Positions 7,947 through 16,786 of a stretch of DNA of 24,326 nt are shown in pieces (within the stretch, counting starts at the first letter, position 1; each line of letters begins with the position of its first letter). The position numbers were made by a program, and so were the translations under genes. The stretch spans positions 1 through 24,326 of IMG/VR virus record IMGVR_UViG_3300007542_000174. One strand, written 5' to 3'. This DNA is from a virus. The notes beneath the pieces are model-generated. The model was not told where the DNA came from. It searched no databases and saw only the letters and a list, made by a program, of their open reading frames with translations.

Positions 7947-8648
7947 ATGCCAAAGTCAATTCTAGATGATCTACTAATAGATAAAAAGTCGGATTCTATT
8001 TCTAGCGAAGAAGATAAAATACTTGCTCCTCTACTCGACGAAATTAAAAGTATTTCTGACGATACAATAAGATCATTTGTTAGATCTTTATTGATTAAAG
8101 CTGAAAATTTTTGGGATATACCATCTAGCTTTAGCGGGAAATACCATCCAGCAGATGAGCACGGTCCCGGCGGGAATGTTCTTCATACTAAAAGAGTGGT
8201 AAGAATAGCTTTGATTTTATCCGAGTCGTATAATCTTAGCATTGAAGAAAGAGATGTGGTTATAGCTGCCGCTCTTATACACGATTTGTGCAAGGGAAAA
8301 AAGAATCATGGTTCAGATGTCGTCAGTTACGATCCAATGCATCCTTATACAGTTGGAAAATTTGTAACAGCATGTCAACTGCACGATAAAAAGTTTTCTT
8401 CAGAAACAGATTCTTCTACCTTATATGTTTCAGAAGATGTTGTGCAGTCAATTTTAAGATTGGTTAGGTGTCATCTTGGTCCTTGGTCACCCGTTCCAGA
8501 AACATATCCAATTACATATTTAGATTTTATAGTTCACATAGCAGACAACATGGCTTCAAAGCTTCACTCTGTTATAATAGATAGTGATTTAATCAATCCA
8601 AAGTGGAGAATAAATGGACCTGGAGACAAGACTCAAGAAAAGATATAG
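7947..8648 (+). CDS. HD-domain phosphohydrolase
   Basis: A 233-residue protein with a metal-dependent HD fold. Seen: GNVLHTKRVVRIALIL (H80), ALIHDLCKGK (H112-D113), MHPYTVG (H132), RCHLGPWSP (H176) and HIADNMASK (D200), the full H...HD...H...H...D set of this superfamily. Substrates could be nucleotides, signalling nucleotides or nucleic acid; the sequence does not decide. The first residues, MPKSILDDLLIDKKSD, echo the helicase C-terminus SSLLDDLLNDKDFH, which suggests both use the same short peptide to dock on a shared partner. It starts directly after the preceding stop and overlaps the next small gene by 35 nt. Confidence 0.75.
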   Translation: MPKSILDDLLIDKKSDSISSEEDKILAPLLDEIKSISDDTIRSFVRSLLIKAENFWDIPSSFSGKYHPADEHGPGGNVLHTKRVVRIALILSESYNLSIEERDVVIAAALIHDLCKGKKNHGSDVVSYDPMHPYTVGKFVTACQLHDKKFSSETDSSTLYVSEDVVQSILRLVRCHLGPWSPVPETYPITYLDFIVHIADNMASKLHSVIIDSDLINPKWRINGPGDKTQEKI

Positions 8649-8781
8649 CATTATATCTAACATTGATTTTTACATAGCAGAATCTATCTATTATAGAAAT
8701 AATAACTGCTACTTTAATGACAAAGATAAAAAAGTTATTTGCAATATCAACGAAGAAGAACAAAAATCAAAAATCATATGA
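8614..8781 (+). CDS. Small hypothetical protein upstream of primase
   Basis: A 55-residue frame (MDLETRLKKRYSIISNIDFY ... EEEQKSKII) that begins inside the HD gene and ends in an ATGA overlap with the primase start at 8778. This overlap is the main support that it is translated. Rich in Tyr, Asn, Lys and Ile. No family is recognised. Confidence 0.5.
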   Translation: MDLETRLKKRYSIISNIDFYIAESIYYRNNNCYFNDKDKKVICNINEEEQKSKII

Positions 8782-9969
8782 AGATAACTAGCGACAAAAC
8801 CAAATACACTGGCGCTTGGACCTACGTAGAAACAGCTAAGTATGTAAAATCATTAAATAAAGTTATTAGAGATAAAAAATCAGATCAGACTATGTTCATA
8901 GATATAAATGACATGGAAGAATACTGTCAAAAGCATAATAATGTTCGGAATATACACTTCAATTTGGCATTATAATACTCCCGATATAGATAAGGCAACG
9001 CGATTAGGGTCTCTTTATTTCGATTTAGATCATGAAGATGTTACGGTTTCATTAACTGAAACTCGAAACTTATATTCGTATTTAGAACAGCATATTCCAA
9101 GTGAATCTTTATTAGTATATTTTACTGGTAAAAAGGGTTTTCATGTCGAGTGCGAAGCGACCGCTTTAGGAATTAATCCCTCAAATAATCTTCCAAATAT
9201 TTTTAGATACATAGCTAATAAGTTAAAGGTAAAGCTTAATCTTCAGTCCTTAGATTTTAGCGTCTATGATCTTAGAAGAATGTGGAGATATCCAGGTACA
9301 GTTCATCAAGACACAGGAATGTATAAAAATCTTTTATCTAAAGATATATTATTTTCTGATATAGAAACCATAAAAAAATACTGCTCCATAAAACAAGATA
9401 ACAATGTAAAGGAACAAGAATTTAATTCTAAAGCCGGAGAGTGGTATAGAAACTTTTCTTATGACATGGAAATAGACAAAGAAAGATCAAAAGATTTCTT
9501 AGATTATTTTAATAAAAATGGGTCCTCTGCTTTCAAAGAGCTTTCAATGTCAGAAAAACAATTTACTAAAAAAGAATTACTTAGAAACTGCTCATCAATA
9601 CAGAGACACATAGAAGACGCAAAGAGAACAAAAACCCTAAGCCATGAAGCCAGACTTTTCCTATGCTCGATCCTAACGTATGATAAAGAGTCAATAGAAT
9701 TTCTATATGAAATACTAAAGCTTTGCGACGATTTTAATTATGAAAAGTCAACTAGTCATATAAATGACTGGATCAAAAGAAGACAGCTTGGCATCGGCGG
9801 TAGGCCTTATACTTGCGAAAGAGCAAATGCAGCTGGAGTAGGTTGTGGAGATTGTGAGCTAGAAAAAAAGAAAAAATGGATAACAATAGGCGATAGATAC
9901 ATAGAGAGCTCAGAAGAGTCAATGCCTTCGCCAATACGATTTGCATATAAAACTAAAAAGGAGGATTAG
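8778..9969 (+). CDS. AEP-type (PriS-like) DNA primase, expressed by +1 frameshift at CGG 8946
   Basis: The gene starts at ATG 8778 (ATGA overlap) and reads 56 codons to NNV, then meets CGG 8946-8948. In the zero frame it stops nine codons later. Skipping the C gives NNV-GIYTSIWHYNTPDID and stays open to 9969, for a 396-residue protein. Archaeo-eukaryotic primase signs come after the shift: YFDLDHED (D82 and D84, metal-binding pair), a segment at about 110-124 ending in GKKGFHVE (H122), and RRMWRYPGTVH. A cysteine cluster near the end (CERANAAGVGCGDCELE) may bind zinc. It would make primers for the fork with the neighbouring helicase and polymerase. The unshifted product lacks every catalytic residue. 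Confidence 0.8.
8946..8949 (+). other. +1 frameshift site, GTT CGG A (primase)
   Basis: In-frame CGG follows GTT (Val). Zero frame continues RNIHFNLAL and stops at 8975; the +1 frame reads GGA (Gly) and continues for 340 residues. Confidence 0.8.
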
Positions 9970-10182
9970 ATGTCTGACAATATAAAAAATCCAGATGATG
10001 TTATAGGAGTTTGTTCTGAATGTAAATCAGATCAACCAATGAGCTACATGTATAAAAATGCTTTTGCACAACAAGGTTTAGCTGTGCCGTGTAAGTACTG
10101 TGGTGGGGTTGTTGTGATAACATATAGGGAAACAAGAGATAAATCATTAGATAGCTCAGATAGAGATAGAGGAATTAGTTGA
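9970..10182 (+). CDS. Small zinc-ribbon protein
   Basis: A 70-residue protein with CSEC and CKYC knuckles (residues about 15-18 and 41-44), separated by 22 residues, the layout of a single zinc ribbon. The tail is charged (RETRDKSLDSSDRDRGIS). It starts immediately after the primase stop and ends in a TTGA overlap with the polymerase start, so it is coupled to both and may be a replisome accessory or a transcription-related factor. Its function is unknown. Confidence 0.65.
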   Translation: MSDNIKNPDDVIGVCSECKSDQPMSYMYKNAFAQQGLAVPCKYCGGVVVITYRETRDKSLDSSDRDRGIS

Positions 10183-13100
10183 AAAACTGGACCAATTTAC
10201 ATAACCATACAGTCTTTTCTATGTTAGATGGTCATGGGAATGTAGAAGAATACTTATCTAGAGCTAAGTCTTTAGGTATGTCTGGACTCGCCACTACGGA
10301 TCACGGCAACATACATTCTTGGTTAGATTTCTACGATGCAGCACAAGCCACTGGTATAAAGCCTATTCTTCGGAAGCGAATTTTATCAAGCTAGAAAAAC
10401 AAGATTTGATAAAGACGAAGAAGAAAGATCTGGTCCATCTAAAAATGAATGGGAACAAAGAGGCCCTTATCATATAACCATTCTTGCCAAGAACAATGTT
10501 GGATATCACAATATAATTAAGATGTCTTCTAGGTCTTTTCTGGAAGGCTATTACGTTAAGCCCAGAATAGATCACGACCTAGTAGCTCAGCATTCAGAGG
10601 GTCTCATAGTTCTTTCTGGCTGTTTGAACAGTGAGATATCTCAAGCCCTGCTAAGAGGTGACTACAAGTTTGCCCTCGAATCTGCGTACAAAATGCAGAG
10701 CATAGTTGGTAAAGAAAATTACTTTATAGAAATACAAGATCACGGTCTGCCAGAACAGAAAAAGATTTCTGGTCAACTTATAGAGATAGCTAATTCAATT
10801 GGAGCAAAAATAGTTCCAACTGGCGACTGTCATTACGTTCATCAAAAGGACGCAAGAGCTCATGACGTTATGTTGTGCGTGGCGACTAACGCAACAATAC
10901 ATACTCCAGATAGGTTTTCTTTTTCTGGTGATAATTTTTATCTAAAATCATACGATGAAATGTCTTCTTTGTTTGGAGACGAGTGGCTAAAAAACACTAT
11001 GTCAGTTTGCGATATGGTAGATATAAATCTTAAGTTTGGAGAAATTCATTTTCCAAAGTTTCCAATTCCAACAAACGAATCATCGGTAGAATATTTTGAA
11101 AGATTGGCATGGGATGGTCTTAGGGTAAAATATGGACAAGAACTTCCTCAGCATATAGTAGACAGAGCTAATCATGAAATAAAAGTAGTTAAAGAAATGG
11201 GATTTCCCGAATACTTTTTAGTGGTTTCTGATCTGGTCAGATGGGCAAAGGCCAATGATATACGAGTTGGATGGGGTAGAGGATCAGCAGCCGGTAGCGT
11301 TTTGTCTTACGCATTTGACATTACTAATTTGGATCCAATTAGGTTCGGCCTTTTGTTTGAGAGATTTCTTGTAGAAGGAAGAAAGTCTATGCCAGACATA
11401 GATCTAGACTTTGACGATAGATTTAGAGATAAGGTAATAGATTACGCCAGAAGCAAATATGGAGATGACCGAGTAGCTCATATATGCACATTCAATAGAA
11501 CTGGTGCAAAGCAATCAATAAGAGATGCTGCAAGAGCTCTTGGTTATGATTTTTCTTCCGGGGATAAGGTATCTAAATTAGTTCCTCCGCCAGTCCTAGG
11601 TATCTCAAAGTCCCTTTCAGAATGTATGGAGACAGAGGAGTTTAAAAAAGAATATAATTTAGATAAAGATTCTAAATATATAATTGATACTGCATTTACT
11701 CTTGAGGGATTAGTCAGACAAACTGGAATTCACGCAGCTGGAGTTGTTATATCTAAGGGGCCACTGGTTGACTATCTGCCCATCATGAAAAAGGGAATAG
11801 ATAATCCAATAGTTACCCAATGGGACATGGGCAGAGTAGAGCAGTGCGGTCTTTTAAAGATTGACTTTTTGGGATTAAGAAACTTAGGCGTTATCGACTC
11901 CTGCATAAACTTGGTTAAGAAGCACAGAGGAATAGAAATAGATGTGGATCAAATTCCACTTGACGATAAAGCTACATTTGATGAGCTTTGCAAAGGCAAC
12001 TGTGCAGGCGTGTTTCAGTTGGAGTCTTCTGGAATGAGACAGCTAATGGTTCAACTGCAGCCTCATAATATTGAAGATATCATGGCTCTTATATCTCTTT
12101 ATCGTCCAGGCCCGATGGGCTCTGGAATGGATAAGCTTTATATTGACAGAAAGCACGGTAGATCAAAGGTATCTTATGATCATCCAAAACTAGAAAAGGT
12201 TCTTGGCCCCTCCCTAGGCATTATGTTGTATCAAGAAGACGTTCTTGGTGTCGCTAGAGAGTTAGCTGGATTTAGTTCAGCTGAGGCGGATGATCTTCGC
12301 AAAGTAATTGGAAAAAAATTGATGGATAAAATAGCTATGTTTAGAGCTAAGTTTGTTGAGGGCTGTGTAAAAAATTCAAACATGCTTCCAGAAAAAGCAA
12401 ACAAGATATATTCAGATATAGAATATTTCGGTGGCTATGGCTTTAATAGAGCGCACGCAGCTAGCTACGCTATGATTTCATACACTACAGCGTACTTAAA
12501 GACAAATTATACAACAGAATATATGGCTGCATTGATGTCTTCTGTTGTGGGCAATAAGGACAAGCAGGCTTTTTATCTTACAGATTGCAGAAGACTTGAC
12601 CTAGAAGTGATGCCACCTTCGATTAACAAATCTGGAATAGATTTTGATGTTATTGAAAACAAAAAGATTATCTTTGGTCTTTCGGCGATAGATGGAATAG
12701 GCTACACAATCGCAGAAACAATTGTTAAGAATAAAGACCTAGAACATCCTTACTCTAATATGTATGACTTCTTTAGAAGATGTGACCCCTCTATACTTAA
12801 GAAGTCAACACTAGCTCACCTAGCAGCGGCTGGGGCTTTTGATGAGCTAATAGAAGAAGATAAAAATAATGAGATAAGTAGAAGAGTTGAATTAGAAATA
12901 TTAGAAAAAGAAAAAGAAGAACTAGGCATATACGTAACTAATCATCCAGTCTTGGGCATATGGGATGTAATTGGAAGCCAGGTGACTAGTGAGATTATAG
13001 ATCTTGGAGATCTTGATTCTGGGACTCAGGTTAAGGTCGGCGGAATAATTAATTCAATTAAAAAAATGACCACCAAAAAAGGCGAGAAGATGTTCAAGCT

Positions 13101-13512
13101 TCAACTTGAAGACATCAGCTCTAGCATTGAAGTTTTAATATTTCCACGAGTGGCAAAAAATATATATGAAAATCACTTTGCCGTAGGGGATATTGTAATT
13201 GTGAGTGGAGCACTCAATAAAGAAAGCGATGAAGAAAATTCAATAGTAAAAATATTCTATAATTCTTCAGAAAAAATTGACTCAAAAGTATTTCATGGAG
13301 GAAAGCCGATTATACTTAAGGCTGATTCAGATGTTTCTCAAGTGACTTTAGATAAAATATATGATATAATTGCAGATAATAAAGGTAATAGACCTGTATT
13401 TTTAGAAGTAAAAAATGGAAAGCATAAATTTGTTTACAAGTTTGACATATTGTGCTCTACCAAAGTAGTCCCTGTAATAAAACAAATATTAGAATTGGAG
13501 CCAGTATCATGA
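10179..13512 (+). CDS. dnaE: DNA polymerase III alpha subunit (DnaE), expressed by +1 frameshift at CGG 10371
   Basis: A replicative C-family polymerase of 1110 residues if the frame shifts. It starts at TTG 10179 (TTGA overlap, AGAGGA Shine-Dalgarno) and opens with the PHP domain: LHNHTVFSMLDG and TTDHGNIHS. After GIKPIL comes in-frame CGG; skipping the C gives GSEFYQARKTRF, the normal continuation of this domain, whereas the zero frame stops seven codons later at 10394. The palm is intact: PDIDLDFDD with D406 and D408, and KIDFLGL with D562, the equivalents of the E. coli catalytic aspartates. GWGRGSAAGSVLSYAFD and GFNRAHAASYAMISY are also present, and an OB domain lies near about 950. Two internal ATGs downstream of the break would lack the PHP start and have no Shine-Dalgarno. 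Confidence 0.9.
10371..10374 (+). other. +1 frameshift site, CTT CGG A (DNA polymerase III alpha)
   Basis: In-frame CGG after CTT (Leu). +1 reading gives KPIL-GSEFY, which matches the DnaE PHP domain without an extra or missing residue, so +1 rather than -2 is favoured. Confidence 0.87.
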
Positions 13513-13877
13513 CACTTCCTGGAAGTTATCAAAATCCATCAACAAAAGATTGTTGGAATTTTTGCTCATCATGCAATAGATGCCAAGACAAGGGCAAGTA
13601 TAACAAGTGCGCTTCTTGTAGCGGTAGATATGATCCCTTAGGAAAAACAGATCCGCATCCAGATGATTTCTGCGACTGCAAAAATGGAGTTTTAAGATGG
13701 CGCACTCAAGAAGGAAGACTAGTAATAACAAGATTTAGATCTAATCCATTTAAGGGAAAAGTAAACTATGAAAAGAAAACCCAAGACGAAAGAGATTGGG
13801 ATTCATACGTTAAAGACATGAGAAATAAGCTCGGGGATCCAAACTTTAATCCAATAACAATAATAGACGAGGATTAG
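13509..13877 (+). CDS. Cysteine-rich small protein
   Basis: A 122-residue protein joined to dnaE by an ATGA overlap at 13509. The N-terminal half has ten cysteines (DCWNFCSSCNRCQDKG, KCASCSG, DDFCDCKNG), suggesting two zinc sites or an iron-sulfur site. The C-terminal half is charged. The family is not recognised. The co-translated position suggests a DNA-replication accessory. Confidence 0.6.
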   Translation: MTLPGSYQNPSTKDCWNFCSSCNRCQDKGKYNKCASCSGRYDPLGKTDPHPDDFCDCKNGVLRWRTQEGRLVITRFRSNPFKGKVNYEKKTQDERDWDSYVKDMRNKLGDPNFNPITIIDED

Positions 13878-13878
13878 T

Positions 13879-14085
13879 ATGAACGAAAAAGAAATAGGAA
13901 GAATATCGTACAATAATTTAACATTAATAGAATACCAAGAGCCAAACGATAGAAGCAGTTTTTTTGTTCAGTCTGGCGTTGCTGGCTTCTATGCCTCGGA
14001 TGACGAACTATATGACCTATATTCATTGTTGAGTTACTATTACAATATGGATGCAGCTAGCAATATAGTTATCTCTTTAAGGTAG
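13879..14085 (+). CDS. Hypothetical protein
   Basis: A 68-residue protein starting just after the previous stop, preceded by GAGGATTAGT as Shine-Dalgarno. Contains beta-type segments (ISYNNLTLIEYQEP, FFVQSGVAGFYAS) followed by a Tyr-rich helix (DLYSLLSYYYNMD). It resembles small phage single-domain proteins, but no family is recognised. Confidence 0.6.
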   Translation: MNEKEIGRISYNNLTLIEYQEPNDRSSFFVQSGVAGFYASDDELYDLYSLLSYYYNMDAASNIVISLR

Positions 14086-14091
14086 TTTATT

Positions 14092-14262
14092 ATGCAGTGG
14101 CCCTACATTGAAGATGATCATATGGAGATTGGAAATACCGGCTGGGTTCCGGTTGGAGAAGGATTATATAAAAATATCCATACTGGCCATATTATTGACG
14201 AAAATGGCATTGAGTACGACGCTCAAGGAAATTTAGTAGAGACTAAAAACGAAGACATTTAA
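14092..14262 (+). CDS. Small hypothetical protein
   Basis: A 56-residue acidic protein (MQWPYIEDDHMEIGNTGWVP ... AQGNLVETKNEDI). Two short GT/DENG turns (YKNIHTGHIIDENGIEYDAQG) resemble the small beta-strand repeats of phage structural or regulatory proteins. The stop overlaps the ATG of the nuclease by one base (TAATG), which supports translation. Confidence 0.55.
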   Translation: MQWPYIEDDHMEIGNTGWVPVGEGLYKNIHTGHIIDENGIEYDAQGNLVETKNEDI

Positions 14263-15061
14263 TGCAAATAGAAATTAAAAAAATAGAAGAACTACAGCCA
14301 ATTCAAAGGCTAGCTTTAGTTGATTTTTCTTATTCTAGAATAGACACCTATCAACAGTGTCCTTCTAAATATTTTTATACCTATATAAAGAAAGAGCCAA
14401 AGATATTTGGGGAAGCGGCTGTTCTGCGGAAATATAGTCCACTCTGTTTTAGAAAATGTTGTTAGCAGGGACAAGCCACTTGATCAAGAAGAAATAAAGA
14501 CTGAGTACGAAAAACATAAAGCTTCCTACGATCCAGAGAAAAAAATATCAGAACAATTAGTATCTGTTGGTGAAACAATTTTAAATGAATTTTTTGATGA
14601 GAATCCCGCAGCTACTTTCAATGTTTTTGATAAAGAATATGAATTTAAATTTATAATAGGAAATTACTTATTGATTGGATATATAGATAGAATAGATCTA
14701 TATGAAGATGAAGTAGTAATTATTGATTATAAAACAGGAAAATGGGAAGTTTCTCAAAAAGAACTTCCGAATAATCTTCAGCTAGGCATATATGCACTTG
14801 CCGCATCACTAGCTTTCCCTGACAAAAAGATAACAGCAGAGCTGTATTACCTAAGATCTGGAAGGCATAAGCGACATACATTTACGCCAGAAGATTTAGA
14901 AAACGTAAAATTAAATATAATTAATTCAATAAAACAAATTGTAAATGATACTTCATTTTCTCCCACCAGTAATGGAAGAATATGTAGTTACTGCGAGCAC
15001 GCAAAAACCGGAGCTTGTCCAACTCGGTGTATTCAGAAATAAGAAAGTAGCAAGGGCATAA
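14262..15061 (+). CDS. RecB/Cas4-like iron-sulfur nuclease, +1 frameshift at CGG 14427 (second CGG at 15025)
   Basis: A PD-(D/E)XK exonuclease-type protein, split by a frame change. Zero frame gives YSRIDTYQQCPSKYFYTYIK (first cysteine, C33) and reaches GEAAVL; CGG 14427 follows, with a stop 12 codons later. Skipping the C gives GNIVHSVLENVV, the expected His-containing motif, then GYIDRIDLYEDEVVIIDYKTG with the metal-binding Asp pair and DYK. The end has CSYCEHAKTGAC, the other cluster cysteines. In this frame a second in-frame CGG lies at 15025: read as Arg the protein ends TRCIQK at 15042 (259 aa); shifted again it ends TGVFRNKKVARA at 15061 (265 aa). Likely roles are end processing in recombination. 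Confidence 0.78.
14427..14430 (+). other. +1 frameshift site, CTG CGG A (Cas4-like nuclease)
   Basis: In-frame CGG after CTG (Leu). The +1 frame gives GEAAVL-GNIVHSVLE, a typical junction between the conserved G(E/T)..H motif and upstream helix. The zero frame stops at 14465. Confidence 0.8.
15025..15028 (+). other. Second possible +1 site in the nuclease gene, ACT CGG T
   Basis: CGG in the already shifted frame, six codons before the stop at 15042. If shifted, GGT follows and the gene ends at 15061. Homology cannot decide between the two short C-termini, but the context (NNT CGG W) matches the other sites. Confidence 0.55.
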
Positions 15062-15069
15062 AAGAAAAA

Positions 15070-15089
15070 CCCCGGCGTTTCCGCCGGGG
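15070..15089. terminator. Bidirectional terminator hairpin
   Basis: Perfect 8-bp stem CCCCGGCG / CGCCGGGG with loop TTTC. On the minus strand it is followed by a strong T-run (TTTTTCTTTT), so it mainly terminates the minus-strand gene at 15283-15113. On the plus strand it is followed by CATTCTTTAT and may also end the nuclease transcript. The hairpin is between two convergent genes. Confidence 0.8.
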
Positions 15090-15112
15090 CATTCTTTATA
15101 GCTGTAGTTAAA

Positions 15113-15283
15113 TTAGAAGCTTGAGTCAGACTCAAAAGTCAGATCTTCCACAGCAAGGCCCTCAAACTGAGTTACCAGCTTGGTGGCTGTTGTGTTATCG
15201 TAGCCAGCTTCCTGCAGGCTTTCGATGACGTTCTCGTTAAGTGACTTCTTGAACGAGGTGATGATTTGATTCATTGTAACCAT
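15113..15283 (-). CDS. Small minus-strand protein in its own unit
   Basis: The only credible minus-strand gene seen: 56 residues (MVTMNQIITSFKKSLNENVI ... VEDLTFESDSSF), acidic and helical. ATG at 15283 is preceded by AAAGGA, a good Shine-Dalgarno, and the terminator hairpin lies just beyond the stop. Third-base GC is visibly higher than in surrounding genes (ACC, TCG, TTC, AAG, CTG, GTC), which suggests high expression or recent acquisition. Divergent from the endonuclease-sigma operon. A Ser/Glu-rich helical protein of this size could be a regulator or anti-repressor, but nothing recognisable is seen. A second ATG, at 15274, is also possible. Confidence 0.7.
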   Translation of the reverse strand: MVTMNQIITSFKKSLNENVIESLQEAGYDNTTATKLVTQFEGLAVEDLTFESDSSF

Positions 15284-15298
15284 AATTTTATCCTTTGC

Positions 15299-15327
15299 TT
15301 GTGTTTTGTTTAATTATGAACTATAAT
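15299..15327 (+). promoter_or_regulatory. Promoter for the endonuclease-sigma operon, overlapping a divergent promoter
   Basis: TTGTGT (15299-15304), 17-nt spacer, TATAAT (15322-15327). A leader of about 28 nt carries GAGG (15351-15354) before ATG 15362. On the minus strand TTGAAA (15343-15338) and CATAAT (15318-15313) could form a promoter for the divergent small gene, though at 19-nt spacing it is weak. The two would overlap and compete. Confidence 0.6.
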
Positions 15328-15361
15328 ATACGTGTTATTTCAACAAGATAGAGGTTACACC

Positions 15362-15922
15362 ATGTCGATAGAAATTGTCAACTCCAGCGACTTTTTTTTG
15401 GAAAGATCTTCCATTAGTGGAAGCCCAAAATTCTCTAGTAGCAAAAACAACACAGAGAATATTATAGCAGTAGAAAACACAAAAACAAACACATCCAGGG
15501 GAAATGCGTATAAGCATACAAAAACTGGATTCAGGCAGGATATAAATCTTAATGTAAGATCAAATTGGGAAGCAAACTTTGTAAGAATTTTAAATGGATA
15601 TAAAATCAAGTTTGAATTTGAACCAACAGTCTTTGCCTTTCCAATAAAAAGAGGAACAAAAGGTTATACTCCAGATTTTTACCTGACAAAGTCTGATGAG
15701 TGGGTAGAAATAAAGGGTTATCTTGACGATAAAAGTAAGATAAAGCTCAGGAGATTTAAAAGGTACTATCCAGAAGAGTTTGAAAAACTTGTTTGCATCA
15801 TTAGCAAGTACTCTAAAGAAGCATGTTCTTTTATGGATGAAATAGAAGTGCCAAAAATAATTCATTATGAAGATATTCGAAATGAATATAGTTCATTGAT
15901 CCCAAATTGGGAAGGAAAATAA
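15362..15922 (+). CDS. PD-(D/E)XK endonuclease (phage TnsA/T7 endonuclease-like)
   Basis: A 186-residue nuclease starting at ATG 15362 (GAGGTTACACC Shine-Dalgarno). The catalytic core is SNWEANFVRIL (E70), FEPTVFAF, KRGTKGYTPDFYL (D105) and DEWVEIKGYL (E116, K118), the full E...D...EXK set. The first 60 residues are Ser/Asn-rich and probably flexible. In other phages this fold serves in Holliday-junction or branched DNA resolution or host DNA cutting. It heads an operon with the sigma factor and joins it by a TAATG overlap. Confidence 0.78.
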   Translation: MSIEIVNSSDFFLERSSISGSPKFSSSKNNTENIIAVENTKTNTSRGNAYKHTKTGFRQDINLNVRSNWEANFVRILNGYKIKFEFEPTVFAFPIKRGTKGYTPDFYLTKSDEWVEIKGYLDDKSKIKLRRFKRYYPEEFEKLVCIISKYSKEACSFMDEIEVPKIIHYEDIRNEYSSLIPNWEGK

Positions 15923-16786
15923 TGTCTACTTATAAAGAACAATATTATAATTTAAAAGAATCCGAAATGCAGGAACTGATTGCAAAAGCTAAGGAAGGTA
16001 GTTCAAAGGCCCAGGAAGAACTGCTAAAAGTTTTTCATAACTTTTTAACTAAATATGTTGCCCTGCTCTATCACGGAAGATACAATATCAAGGACTATGA
16101 CGTTAGAAGATTCATAGGTTTGTTTGTCAAAAATCCGTATGTAAGATTCGCCTTAGCAAAGAATAAAATCAATAAAGAAAATATGAAGCATGTCTACGAA
16201 GTCATGGGTCGGTATTCAATATATGGCAAAAAGATATGGCGACGAAGAAGATATAAGACAAACTGTGAACATGACTTTCTTTCAATGTATAAAGAGATAT
16301 GAAAGAAGAGATTCCGCTAAAGGGCCAATACCTTTCAGCGGTTTTTTATATAGCTACTTTTTTTATCTACTAAAAAAGAATGTAGACACATTTTTAATAG
16401 ATCAATTAGGAAGAAAAACATTCCCATTAATAACAGATGAATCTTTTGAAGAAGATAATGGACAACAAAAGCAGGGATTTAGAGCCGAGCCGATAGAATA
16501 TACGCTAGAGCAAATATTTACAAGAGATGAAATAGATGAGATGTGGGTTTTAGGAGAAAAATTATTTCCTCCGTTCGATGTGCTTACCATACAAGAGAGA
16601 CAGCTGATAAAATGGAGGTTCGCAGATGGGAAAAAGTCGAGTGAGATATCTAAAAAAATAAATGAACATCCAAATACCGTTAGAGAACACTTGTCCAGAA
16701 TAAAAGATAAAATAGAAGAAGAAATAAAAAAACAAAATATGGAAGAATTAATAAAAGAACTTAAGCTTGATAAGGATGATGAATGA
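15922..16786 (+). CDS. Phage sigma factor, expressed by +1 frameshift at CGG 16210
   Basis: Reads 96 codons to HVYEVMG, then CGG 16210; the zero frame stops 30 codons later at 16302. Skipping the C gives GIQYMAKRYGDEEDIRQTVN, then FQCIKRYERRDSAKGPIPFS, a region-2-like helix set, and stays open to 16786 (287 residues). Region 4 is clear: LTIQERQLIKWRFADGKK and SSEISKKINEHPNTVREHLS, a helix-turn-helix for -35 recognition. The protein therefore looks like a phage late/middle transcription sigma (gp55-like in role). The shift separates the N-terminal helices from the DNA-binding half, so without it no active sigma is made. The TAATG overlap couples it to the upstream nuclease. Confidence 0.78.
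16210..16213 (+). other. +1 frameshift site, GGT CGG T (sigma factor)
   Basis: In-frame CGG after GGT (Gly). The +1 frame reads GGT (Gly) and opens the sigma region-2 segment. Confidence 0.8.

Noticed and set aside
8717-8791. Tiny 24-aa frame inside the 55-aa gene region
   Set aside because: Too short and fully inside better-supported overlapping genes.
10522-13512. Independent DnaE starting at internal ATG 10522
   Set aside because: It would lack most of the PHP domain, has no Shine-Dalgarno, and the frame between 10372 and 10522 encodes the missing part of the domain.
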